Origin: Rhizobium sp. S152
GTDB lineage: Bacteria > Pseudomonadota > Alphaproteobacteria > Rhizobiales > Rhizobiaceae
DNA length: 64,000 bases
Assembly (NCBI RefSeq): GCF_030380735.1
Contig: NZ_JAUDRZ010000030.1
Coordinates: 667,548-731,547 of the forward strand
Direction: 5' to 3'
The translations under genes were made by a program, and so were the position numbers. Shown here piece by piece: positions 27,239-34,861 of this stretch; position 1 is the first letter of the stretch; every line of letters starts with the position of its first letter. Below the pieces are notes generated by a model, which saw only the letters and a program-made list of their open reading frames with translations, was not told the origin of the DNA and made no database searches.

Positions 27239-27837
27239 CCGAAAATCCCTTCGCCTTCTAAGATCGCGAGTTTGTATCTCAGCGCCTGTAGCTCGTTCGC
27301 CAACCGTGCTTGTTCAATTGAGATCGGCGCCGCCGGTGCATCGAGGCTAGCCGCAAAGGACGCGGCGTCGGCTCGCTCCTTCTTTGAACGGGCGCGGTCA
27401 CTGGCTCGACCTGGCCTGTGGGTTTTCTGCCAAGCCGAATGTCGCTGCCGCTCTTGTTCGCTCATCGACGCCATGCGACGTGCTTTGGCCGTGGCTGCAC
27501 GCTGTTGGGCTCTAAGCTTCCGATCGAGTTTTGTTTCCGCGTCCGCTGCGCTTCCGTCGGGCCACTGCGTCAGGTGCCAATCATTGCCTTTAGGCGTCCG
27601 GCCCCCATGATACTGACAGGTGCCGTTTGCGAGGGCAGGGTGCTTACAGCGATCACCTGTCGACTTCGCCTTTGCCTTGCATTTTGGGAGCAAATGGCGC
27701 TCGGCGTTTAGTTTCCGGAGGGTCGCAACTGCGATTGCTCGGAACTCGGCGGATTTTTCCCACGCCGTCAGGGGCCGGCGCGACCTCGTCCGCTTCTTCA
27801 TCGGCGGTGCGCTCCCCGCGGCAACATTCCAAGGCAC
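27235..27837 (-). CDS. HGG-motif zinc-binding-like phage protein
   Basis: A 200-residue basic protein. Near residue 55 it carries CKAKAKSTGDRCKHPALANG and then TCQYHGGRTPKG, i.e. C-x9-C...C-x2-H-GG, a probable zinc-binding motif common in phage proteins encoded next to terminase genes. The second half is a long charged helix ending in NELQALRYKLAILEGEGIFG. No large terminase follows here. The gene overlaps its downstream partner by 4 bp. A link to DNA packaging is inference from motif memory. Confidence 0.6.
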   Translation of the reverse strand: MPWNVAAGSAPPMKKRTRSRRPLTAWEKSAEFRAIAVATLRKLNAERHLLPKCKAKAKSTGDRCKHPALANGTCQYHGGRTPKGNDWHLTQWPDGSAADAETKLDRKLRAQQRAATAKARRMASMSEQERQRHSAWQKTHRPGRASDRARSKKERADAASFAASLDAPAAPISIEQARLANELQALRYKLAILEGEGIFG

Positions 27838-27948
27838 GGCCCCTTAAGGTATCCATCGAAAATCGAGGTCTGACGAAATCGAGGCGAGCCATTACCCGGC
27901 TGCGGCAAGGACAGAATGTCCGAAGCGTGCCAGTGAGCGTGTGAGGAA

Positions 27949-28113
27949 GGTTGCCGTTTCCTTTGGGGTAATTGGGGCTTGCGCGTACGTAGTACTTTTC
28001 CACAAAGAGTGGGGAGAGGGGATATAATAGGTAAAGAAGAAGGCGGAGAGATAAATTTACCTCGCGCGCACAAGCCCCAATTACCCCAAACCTGAAGATC
28101 AAACACGGCAACC
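27949..28113. other. Candidate replication origin with nested inverted repeats
   Basis: Three nested inverted repeats share one centre: GGTTGCCGT/ACGGCAACC (27949-27957, 28105-28113), the perfect 20-bp TTTGGGGTAATTGGGGCTTG and its complement (27962-27981, 28071-28090), and AGGTAAA/TTTACCT (28029-28035, 28056-28062). The interior holds a DnaA-box-like TTTTCCACA at 27996-28004 (one mismatch to TTATCCACA) and an AT-rich purine tract. It lies directly downstream of the DUF3987 replication gene and upstream of the gene at 27837. Origin function is inferred; a very large terminator or regulatory structure is an alternative. Confidence 0.45.
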
Positions 28114-28120
28114 GTCCCCT

Positions 28121-31000
28121 TTAAAGTCGGCGGCGTGCATCGGCGGCACGCAAGATTGCGTCATGACGTGCCGACCGCTCCGCGCGCTCTCGCGCTGCGC
28201 GATCCTTAAAGCGCACATGAATTCTTGGATTAACACGCCACGACGACGGCCCGTCCGCTTCCCGCTCCGTGACCGCGAGCCAACCGGCGTCTTCCAGCGA
28301 TCTCGCCACGGCAACGAGGGCTCTGCGGTTTTCGGCGCCCTTCAAGGCTGCTCGCGCCTGATAAATGTCGCGCCGCTTGATCTCCGTCAGCTCTGGCCGC
28401 GTCAACAGAAAGCCCGCCAACCCCAACGTCTCGGTATGCGCGGGGTCCGCATCGAAGAACTGCTCGTAAAAGCGCAGGCTGTGGCGCAACAGAAAGCGCG
28501 TGAAGGTGAGGGCACGCGTCACCGTGGTGTCGTCAATCGCCAGCGTTTCGCTGACACTCCCCATCACCGCGAATTGGTCCATTGCATGGAATGCGAGGAC
28601 TACGCGCGCGGCGATCTTCTCCATTTTATGGACATGTCCCCGCCAGGAGACACCGGCGGGGAGTTCCGCCAGGTTGCTGACCTCCGTCATGAACGCCTTG
28701 AAAACCGGCCGGGCAGCCGCAGACATTTTAAGCGAGGCCGGAAACAGGTAATTTGCCGAAGCAAATTCGCGGAGCATTGCTTCGTAGTCGACGAGCGCCG
28801 ACCTGTCGGCAGGTTCGTCGACAGCCTCGACCTTTTCTCCATCGTCGAGGATAAAGAGGAAGCGCTGCAGCAGGCCGTCGGTTTGAAGATCTCGGACCAT
28901 GGTACGGAGTTTGTCGGGCTGCGTTCCGGCCAGGATGCTCATCAGCCCTCGCTCTGCGAAAAGCGAACCGGATGTGACGCGGTCTACTTTGATCTCGCCA
29001 CCATCGAAGAGACGCAGCATGAACGAGCGATCGCCGCCGCCGGAGCGCTTATACGCGCCAAGGCTTTCGAGAATGCCAGTCAGTTCGTCGGTAGATCTCA
29101 GCAAGCCATTTGGATTTGCGGCGTGCAGCATGATCTGTTTCTCGGCCGTGACGTCATCGACCAGAAGCCGACGAAGTCTTGGTTCCGGGTCGGCGCGCAT
29201 GTCCGTTTTTGCCTTGGCTGCGAGCTTCGCGCGCTTGCTCCACTCCGCATGTTTCGGCTCGTCCTCACGTCGCCACTTGCGTTCCAGCGTGCGGATGGGT
29301 TCCAGCGCCGCATTGATGGTTGCGGACTTCGCGCTGCCAGGATTTGCCACAAGCACTGTCCACAGGGCCGCGGGCTCGGTGAAATGCTCATCGTGTTCGC
29401 GGACCTGGATACGCAGAGAGCCGCCGATCGCGCCGCAGACCGCGGTCAATCCCGATGCGGCGGCGAATGCCAGCGACACACCCTTCCGTCGTGCCTCGCT
29501 GCGCGCCCACCGTTCGAGGATCGGCGGCAGGCAGTTGGGCGGCGGTTCGCGAAGCTCTGCCACGTCGTCGTGACCGAATATATCGAAAGGCTCGAGACCG
29601 TCCGCTTTCTGCGGCGCCTCTGCGAGATCTGGAAGTACGTCGAAGTAGGTTTCCGGAGACGGTGTCAGAATGTAGTCTATTCCGCCGTGGGCGTGAGAAT
29701 AGATGCGCACCGGATGCCGGTCGGAGTATATGACGGCAAGGTTGCGCCCGGCGCCATAGTCCGGCTCCATTGGGTCGGAGCAGGTCTTTCTGTGGTATGC
29801 GTCCGGGGCAGCGAGGATCTCCCCGACAGTCACGAACGTGCCGTCATCGAGCGCAATCTCCCAATCCTCGCCAAGTTCCTTTCGTTCGAGGGCGCAAGTA
29901 ACCGTTCTGACAGCTTTGGCCTCGCTCATGCCCTTGGCGACCAGATTGGCAATGCGCCGTTTCTGCCAGGCGTCGCGCTGTTTCCGAGCCTCCGGTTCCA
30001 GTTGCTTTTCGAGCGCACGGATATGCCCGCTCAGTGTCTTCCGCTCGGCTTCAGTGAGAGGGAGAAGATCGGAAGTGTCCAACACACCGCCTGCGGTCCG
30101 GTGCACGTCGCGGGCGCCAGGCGTCGCGGTCAAGCCATCTTGCAAGATCGGGTCGGCCTCATAGAAAATCTTGCTGGCTTGCTCCGTCGCGGGGACGTCG
30201 AAGATCGTGCGCGGCAGAATTGCACCCGTCTCGCTGATCTTGCCCCACAAAAAGCCGGACAGCATCAGCCTGTCGGCAAGGTTTCGAGCGAAACTTTCCA
30301 GAGCCGAACCATCAGCCACCACATAATAGCGATGGTGGCCGGAAACGTGCTTTCCGGGCTGCGCTACAGCAGCCGAAACCGAGTTCCGACTGATAACGGC
30401 AGCGCGTTGAAAACCTGCGTGAACCGAAGCAAGTGCGTGCGATACCGAGCCGGCGTCTCGAAGCCGATCGAGCAGCTGGTCAGGAAATTCGGCTGTGTCG
30501 AAGTCCATCGCAAGGATTGCAGGTTCGGCACGGCGAACGAAGTTTTCCTTGCTGCGAGTTATCGCGCCTTGGTTATACGGCGCCGCGTCTCTGGAGACGA
30601 TCTGCCATTCCGGTTTCGATGCTGGCGGCGGAGCGCATATAATCGCCTGGTGCGCTGTCAGGTTGACCAAAAGGCCCGACAGTTGCCGCAGGATCTCGTT
30701 CGGCGCGCCAACCAGGTCGACACGTCGCGCAGCCCCTTCGGCGAGCGCTACGCCCCCTGATTTCTTCAGGGTGCCATCGGAGAGGCGCGAAATTGTTTTC
30801 GTCAGCGGGTGTTTGCTTGTGACCAGCGTCATCGAGCAGGAGAGTGTCTTCTCGCTTTCGAGATCGGGCGCTTTTGGCTGGACCATGGAATTCTGCTGAT
30901 CAACGCGCGGATTTTTCCCGCTGAGCAGATCGCCGAGCCGGGGCCCGTTGCCACCGGTAGATTGATTTCCATGCCGGTCGTCTATATGTTGATGTTGCAT
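28121..31000 (-). CDS. DUF3987 replication primase/helicase-like protein
   Basis: A 959-residue protein, the largest in the element. The C-terminal half matches DUF3987: a P-loop VANPGSAKSATINAALEPIR (about residues 548-567), RLLVDDVTAEKQIMLHAANP, LRSTDELTGILESLGAYKRS and a following GLMSILAGTQPDKLR. The N-terminal ~400 residues resemble a primase-polymerase-like region (AILAMDFDTAEFPDQLLDRL). Such proteins replicate phage satellites and integrated islands. A small HTH gene lies 45 bp upstream on the same strand. The very long antisense frame opposite is a shadow. Confidence 0.85.
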   Translation of the reverse strand: MQHQHIDDRHGNQSTGGNGPRLGDLLSGKNPRVDQQNSMVQPKAPDLESEKTLSCSMTLVTSKHPLTKTISRLSDGTLKKSGGVALAEGAARRVDLVGAPNEILRQLSGLLVNLTAHQAIICAPPPASKPEWQIVSRDAAPYNQGAITRSKENFVRRAEPAILAMDFDTAEFPDQLLDRLRDAGSVSHALASVHAGFQRAAVISRNSVSAAVAQPGKHVSGHHRYYVVADGSALESFARNLADRLMLSGFLWGKISETGAILPRTIFDVPATEQASKIFYEADPILQDGLTATPGARDVHRTAGGVLDTSDLLPLTEAERKTLSGHIRALEKQLEPEARKQRDAWQKRRIANLVAKGMSEAKAVRTVTCALERKELGEDWEIALDDGTFVTVGEILAAPDAYHRKTCSDPMEPDYGAGRNLAVIYSDRHPVRIYSHAHGGIDYILTPSPETYFDVLPDLAEAPQKADGLEPFDIFGHDDVAELREPPPNCLPPILERWARSEARRKGVSLAFAAASGLTAVCGAIGGSLRIQVREHDEHFTEPAALWTVLVANPGSAKSATINAALEPIRTLERKWRREDEPKHAEWSKRAKLAAKAKTDMRADPEPRLRRLLVDDVTAEKQIMLHAANPNGLLRSTDELTGILESLGAYKRSGGGDRSFMLRLFDGGEIKVDRVTSGSLFAERGLMSILAGTQPDKLRTMVRDLQTDGLLQRFLFILDDGEKVEAVDEPADRSALVDYEAMLREFASANYLFPASLKMSAAARPVFKAFMTEVSNLAELPAGVSWRGHVHKMEKIAARVVLAFHAMDQFAVMGSVSETLAIDDTTVTRALTFTRFLLRHSLRFYEQFFDADPAHTETLGLAGFLLTRPELTEIKRRDIYQARAALKGAENRRALVAVARSLEDAGWLAVTEREADGPSSWRVNPRIHVRFKDRAARERAERSARHDAILRAADARRRL

Positions 31001-31045
31001 ATCTTCTTCCTGTAGGCCGGTCGCATTCGCAGTGCGCGCCGGCCT

Positions 31046-31303
31046 TCATTTTGTGTTGTCGACGACGAGCCGAAGCGCCGGCAGCCTTTTGCCTGGTGCC
31101 TGCGACCGCTCTAGAATGAACCGTTTTAGGGCCTTCGCGCTGGCTTCAGTGACCAGGAACGGGCGCCGCCCCGCGGGGTGGAGTGTCTTCAATCTGCCGC
31201 CAGCGATCTCGTCGCGGACCCATGATGTCGATCGGGCGAAGAAAGCGGCGGCTTCGGAAACAGTCAGAACTTTTTGGTCGCGGGGGTATCTGGTCAGGAA
31301 CAT
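31046..31303 (-). CDS. Helix-turn-helix protein upstream of the replication gene
   Basis: An 85-residue protein starting MFLTRYPRDQKVLTVSEAAA and continuing with FARSTSWVRDEIAGGRLKTL and GRRPFLVTEASAKALKRFI, a MerR/excisionase-type winged helix. The frame is open further upstream to 31579, but the ATG at 31303 gives the compact HTH domain at the N-terminus. It probably regulates, or recruits the replication protein at, an element locus. Same strand and likely same transcript as the DUF3987 gene. Confidence 0.7.
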   Translation of the reverse strand: MFLTRYPRDQKVLTVSEAAAFFARSTSWVRDEIAGGRLKTLHPAGRRPFLVTEASAKALKRFILERSQAPGKRLPALRLVVDNTK

Positions 31304-31385
31304 TGACTTGCCTTTCGTTGTCGGTGGCAAATCGTGTCGCGATTGGCGGTGCGAATATAGCCCTGACAAAAGCACGGAAATCGCA

Positions 31386-32213
31386 CTATGCCGCTGCTGA
31401 TCGATCTCGGATCGGGCAAGCCATGTCCAACATCGCAATCGAAAACAAGGTTCGCAACGGAAGCCCCGCGGCTTCATCGAGCATGTTTGCGGCATCAAGC
31501 GCCCGTCGCCACAGCTCCAGCTCTTCGTTGAGTGCCTCCGCCAACACGCGTCCACGAAGGCGCCTATAGGCGGCGTCACGTTTCGCGTTCTCTCGCACCT
31601 CCCGCAGGGCGCGAAACCAAAGTCTGTCGACTTCGCTGATCGCAGCCATGATATCTACGCCAGGCAGACGGAATGTCTCGAGCCATGAGTGAAGCGCCTG
31701 CACATACCTCAAACGGCCGCGGGCGACATGGTGCCGCGTTAGAACCTTGGTGAACGAGCCGCTGTTTTGCCCAAGCAAGTGGGCGGCCGCCGTCGGGCTG
31801 CCTGCTACGGTTTCTGCGGCGGACAGCACCCGCAAGAAGGCAGGGATACGATAAACACTGTCGCGTGTTTGCCCCACGTATTCCAACACCGATCGTATGG
31901 AAGCCAGGCGACCGGTCGCAAGTTCTGCTATCAGCGCGTCGACTGAGCCGGGCAATTCCACGGAGTTTGCGAAGTTGGGGGCGTTGAGCAGGCCGGCGTC
32001 GCGCATCTCACAGATGACCGACCGCCGCTTGTTATCGTATAACATCGCGATGTAACCCGCGAATGCGCCCACCGGCCTTTCAGGCGACGAGAGCGCCGCA
32101 ACAAGTTCCGATAGGTAGGGCTTTTCCATCAGGATCTCAAAGCCGGCGGTATAGAACTCGTAATCCGAATTCTCTGCAGGTTTGTCGGCGAAGACCTCAT
32201 AGTGGTTGCTCAT
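31386..32213 (-). CDS. Hypothetical helical protein of the early operon
   Basis: A 275-residue protein from the ATG at 32213 (MSNHYEVFADKPAENSDYEF). The start overlaps the preceding HTH gene's end by 4 bp. It is helical, with a charged middle (FRALREVRENAKRDAAYRRL) and a Leu/Met-rich end (LPLRTLFSIAMLDMACPIRD). No domain was recognised. Early position next to the excisionase-like gene suggests a role in control or replication of the element. Confidence 0.6.
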   Translation of the reverse strand: MSNHYEVFADKPAENSDYEFYTAGFEILMEKPYLSELVAALSSPERPVGAFAGYIAMLYDNKRRSVICEMRDAGLLNAPNFANSVELPGSVDALIAELATGRLASIRSVLEYVGQTRDSVYRIPAFLRVLSAAETVAGSPTAAAHLLGQNSGSFTKVLTRHHVARGRLRYVQALHSWLETFRLPGVDIMAAISEVDRLWFRALREVRENAKRDAAYRRLRGRVLAEALNEELELWRRALDAANMLDEAAGLPLRTLFSIAMLDMACPIRDRSAAA

Positions 32214-32458
32214 CCGAATATCCCTTCCGAAGCAATCCGGACGAGACAGGGCGCAGACCGGCGTGAAGGCTGGAATTTGACAACGTTCTGATCGATCAGC
32301 CCGTCCACATCGCTGAGGCGAAGAAGCCGCCGGCCGCCGATCTTGATGGACGGGAGATCCCCACGGCGCATTAAGTTGTAGATGTGGTTGCGCGAGGACC
32401 GCAGATATGTGGCGCACTCATTGATCGTCATTACTTTGGGGGATGCTGAAGAGGTCAT
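32210..32458 (-). CDS. AlpA/excisionase-like HTH protein near attR
   Basis: An 82-residue winged-helix protein (MTINECATYLRSSRNHIYNL, MRRGDLPSIKIGGRRLLRLS, DVDGLI), the form of phage AlpA and recombination directionality factors. It is the gene closest to attR and is read toward the element interior. It lies 132 bp from three tandem 11-bp repeats that look like its binding sites. It couples with a 4-bp overlap to the next gene. Best candidate for the excisionase of the element. Confidence 0.75.
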   Translation of the reverse strand: MTSSASPKVMTINECATYLRSSRNHIYNLMRRGDLPSIKIGGRRLLRLSDVDGLIDQNVVKFQPSRRSAPCLVRIASEGIFG

Positions 32459-32536
32459 CGCAGATGGTTCTCCTAGTTCTGCAATGTATAGTCGTGCCCT
32501 TTTCCACCCAAGTCAAGAAGCCAGATAAGATTTAAG

Positions 32537-32622
32537 TACATGTAATAACTAGGACATTTTGTCCGCTACACAATTCATAATCCGCGCTCGTGACATACAG
32601 GTGCCATATAAGTGACATACCT
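32537..32622. repeat. Operator palindromes and tandem 11-bp repeats near attR
   Basis: GTGACATAC occurs at 32590-32598 and 32612-32620 with a degenerate copy GTGCCATAT at 32601-32609. This makes three tandem units at exactly 11-bp spacing, the layout of phage excisionase (Xis) sites. Two palindromes precede them: TACATGTA (32537-32544) and GGACATTTTGTCC (32552-32564). The 310-bp stretch 32459-32768 holds no gene; these repeats and the arm-type site account for its visible structure. Confidence 0.6.
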
Positions 32623-32698
32623 AAGCGTGTGTTTTAGCTTTTGGCGTGCGGAATACCCCCAACGCAGTGATAACGCGCGGTTCAGGGGAGATCGAAGT

Positions 32699-32716
32699 TA
32701 GGGTAAATGCTAGGGC
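32699..32716 (+). promoter_or_regulatory. Right integrase arm-type site
   Basis: TAGGGTAAATGCTAGGGC, 16 of 18 bases identical to the site at 11550-11567 in the same orientation, 52 bp from the att core. Expected binding site of the integrase N-terminal domain. Confidence 0.6.
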
Positions 32717-32768
32717 GATCACGGTCGCGCTAAAATAGTGATTTAAAAACAGCGGTTTAAGGCGTGTT

Positions 32769-32783
32769 ATGGCGGAAGAGGTG
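32769..32783. repeat. attR core repeat, 3' end of tRNA-Ser
   Basis: Identical to 11412-11426. It contains the CCA end, discriminator base and 3' acceptor strand of tRNA-Ser, so integration leaves the tRNA gene intact. Confidence 0.85.
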
Positions 32784-32859
32784 GGATTCGAACCCACGGT
32801 ACGGTCTCCCGCACGCCGGTTTTCAAGACCGGTTCCTTAAACCACTCGGACACTCTTCC
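32770..32859 (-). tRNA. tRNA-Ser (anticodon UGA)
   Basis: A 90-nt class II tRNA on the minus strand. Acceptor GGAAGAG pairs with CTCTTCC and is followed by G and an encoded CCA at 32770. The D arm (GTCCGAGTGG), anticodon loop CTTGAAA with UGA at 32825-32823, a long variable arm (GCGGGAGACCGTACCG region) and TTCGAAT of the T loop are all present. Its 3' end is the integration site of the element on its left. A chromosomal stretch of about 240 bp without a gene follows on the right. Confidence 0.97.
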
Positions 32860-33101
32860 ATCGGTTTCCCGGCTTTATAGCCGTTCGATTTGCAGCGTCA
32901 ACCTGTTCCGCAGCATCGGCGTCTTTCGGGCCGCCTTGCGCCAGGCATTCATTGGCTGGCCTGGACGATCTGTAAGTCTTGCGATGCGTCTTGGAAGCGC
33001 TGCCGCCGCGCCGCGCAGTCTATTGGATAATCTTGACTTTGCTGTTCTTTGGCGGCACCGATATCATACGTTAGCTCAGCGAAAGTTGCCGGGGGGCAAA
33101 C

Positions 33102-34664
33102 ATGCGCGATCCGAGTGCGGAGGAATGGGATGTAGCGATCGTCGGGGCTGGAATGGGCGGAGCGGCGCTTGCTTATTCGCTCGCCACGTCCGGGCAAAAG
33201 GTGCTGGTCATCGAGAAAGGCTGGGCACGTGTCGATACCGACGGGGCGGGTGCCGACTCTCTCGATCCTGACGCGCGAATGCGGGCGGGCCGCTGGCCGG
33301 ATCAGATAGAGGCTACGATCGATTCCGTCGATTCGAGCTTCTTTGCTGCGCTGGGATGCGGTGCCGGCGGCTCGACGCTTCTTTATGCCGGCGCTCTTGA
33401 GCGCTTGCAGAGAGACGATTTCATGAGCGGCCCGGAGCAACAACGCGTCGCTCCGTCATGGCCGATTTCCTACGATGACCTCGCGCCATTTTATCGTCTG
33501 GCGGAGGAACGGCTCGGAGCCAGGGGAGGAGGCGACCCGCTGCAGTCGGACCCGACCGATCTTCCTGATCCGCCCCCGCTCAGTCCCGGCGATCAGCACT
33601 TCTTTGGCTCTCTGCATAAGAATGGCATGCATCCCTATCAGCTGCATAATGCCGGCGACAGGGAGCGCGGCGGCAAGATCGACGCAATGACCGCTTTTCT
33701 CGAGCCCGCGACGGCGCTCGGCGATGTGCATCTCCTTCCCAACTGCGCCGTCAAGCGCATTGAAGCGACACGCGAAGGCGTGACCGGGCTCTTGTGCGAG
33801 ACCGAGAACGGCGAGTTCGAGGTGAAGGCGATGGTTTACGTCATGGCAGCGGGGGCGTTGTCTACGCCTGTTCTCATGCTCAACTCGACGAGTGCGGACT
33901 GGCCGGACGGCATTGCCAATTCGTCCGGACTGGTCGGTCGAAACCTGATGTTTCACGTCAGCGACATGATGGCGGTATGGCCGCGCGGTCGTGTGAGGGT
34001 CTCGTCGACGGCAAAGTCGATCGCGTTTCGCGATTTCTATTGGCACGAGGGCGAGAAATTCGGCCAGATCCAATCGACCGGGCTAACTGCGGGCAGGGGA
34101 AATATCGTTTATTTCCTAAAGCAGAAGCTTGATCGCAGCGGAATTCGCTGGCCGCGATTCCTGCGTCAACTAACGCACATACCAGGTCTGATCGGCGCGT
34201 GGGTTTTCGGCCGGGCGGTCGTCTTCGCATCGATCTTGGAAGACTATCCCTATTGGGAAAATCGGGTCCTGCCTGGGACGGCGACGCCGGCCGCGATCCG
34301 TATCGTGTATACCGCGCATGATGAACTGAAGCGCCGGACCGCCTGGTTCCGGCGGCTTTATCGCACCGCCTTCGCTGGCCACTGGGTCTTCATTCTCCAT
34401 TCAGGCGTAAATCTCAATTTCGGCCACGCTTGCGGAACCTGCCGGTTCGGTGACGATCCGGAAAGCTCCGTGCTCGACAGGAACAATAGAACGCATGATT
34501 TGCAGAACCTGTTTGTCGTCGACGGATCGTTCTTTCCAAGCAGCGGCGGCGTCAATCCCAGTCTCACGATCGCGGCAAATGCTCTGAGAGTAGGGCAGTA
34601 TATCGCGAAAATCCTGAGTGGCGACCGTGAAGTAATGTCGACCGCATCGACGGATACCGCCTGA
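33102..34664 (+). CDS. GMC-family FAD oxidoreductase
   Basis: A 520-residue flavoprotein of the glucose-methanol-choline type. The FAD motif is WDVAIVGAGMGGAALAYSLA (about residues 9-28). GCGAGGSTLLYAGALERL is the GMC substrate-loop region. The C-terminal NLNFGHACGTCRFGDDP and LFVVDGSFFPSSGGVNPSLT are the GMC signature with the active-site histidine (H about 443) and the final N-P-S/T. Substrate is a primary alcohol, sugar or sterol-like compound and cannot be defined. The gene stands alone between tRNA-Ser and rlpA. ATG at 33102 follows GGGGGG. Confidence 0.88.
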   Translation: MRDPSAEEWDVAIVGAGMGGAALAYSLATSGQKVLVIEKGWARVDTDGAGADSLDPDARMRAGRWPDQIEATIDSVDSSFFAALGCGAGGSTLLYAGALERLQRDDFMSGPEQQRVAPSWPISYDDLAPFYRLAEERLGARGGGDPLQSDPTDLPDPPPLSPGDQHFFGSLHKNGMHPYQLHNAGDRERGGKIDAMTAFLEPATALGDVHLLPNCAVKRIEATREGVTGLLCETENGEFEVKAMVYVMAAGALSTPVLMLNSTSADWPDGIANSSGLVGRNLMFHVSDMMAVWPRGRVRVSSTAKSIAFRDFYWHEGEKFGQIQSTGLTAGRGNIVYFLKQKLDRSGIRWPRFLRQLTHIPGLIGAWVFGRAVVFASILEDYPYWENRVLPGTATPAAIRIVYTAHDELKRRTAWFRRLYRTAFAGHWVFILHSGVNLNFGHACGTCRFGDDPESSVLDRNNRTHDLQNLFVVDGSFFPSSGGVNPSLTIAANALRVGQYIAKILSGDREVMSTASTDTA

Positions 34665-34698
34665 GTGTGGCTTTCGCGCTTTAAATATTAGCTATTTA

Positions 34699-34836
34699 TT
34701 AACCATGTTAATTAGAATTGTCCCGATCTTCGCGAAAGGTTTCGCAAATTTGCCATGAAAGCCGCATGATTAAAGTCTCGTTAGGTTGATGGGACTAGGG
34801 GTGGCTGACCCATATTGGGGCGGAATTCTTAACCAT
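34699..34836 (+). promoter_or_regulatory. Two TTAACCAT (CtrA-like) sites upstream of rlpA
   Basis: TTAACCAT occurs at 34699-34706 and 34829-34836, in the 190-bp leader of rlpA. This octamer is the CtrA-type cell-cycle motif reported for rhizobia and relatives (established knowledge). A short motif can occur by chance, so this is a suggestion only. Confidence 0.4.
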
Positions 34837-34861
34837 AACGGTCTTTTGCGGCGTGGGACAT

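Larger units (their letters stand above)
11412..32783. mobile_element. Integrated satellite/prophage-like element in tRNA-Ser
   Basis: A ~21.4-kb integrated element defined by several agreeing signals. An identical 15-bp repeat (ATGGCGGAAGAGGTG) occurs at 11412-11426 and at 32769-32783, where it is the 3' end of tRNA-Ser on the minus strand. A P4-type integrase starts 142 bp inside the left copy and an excisionase-like gene lies about 310 bp inside the right copy. Related 18-bp arm-like sites sit inside both ends. Contents are integration and replication genes, a block of virion/ejection-like genes and defence-like cargo. No capsid, portal, large terminase or tail genes were recognised, so satellite or reduced prophage is preferred over intact prophage. 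Confidence 0.88.

Noticed and set aside
27949..28113. MITE-type transposable repeat
   Set aside because: Inverted ends are present, but no target duplication was seen, the repeats are nested at three levels and no second copy occurs in the window; an origin or regulatory structure fits better.
28163..30760. 865-residue open frame antisense to the DUF3987 gene
   Set aside because: No recognisable domain, arginine/histidine-rich composition typical of antisense reading in GC-rich genes, and the sense gene has clear motifs.
11412..32783. Intact temperate phage genome
   Set aside because: Only 21 kb and no capsid, portal, large terminase, tail or lysis gene recognised.
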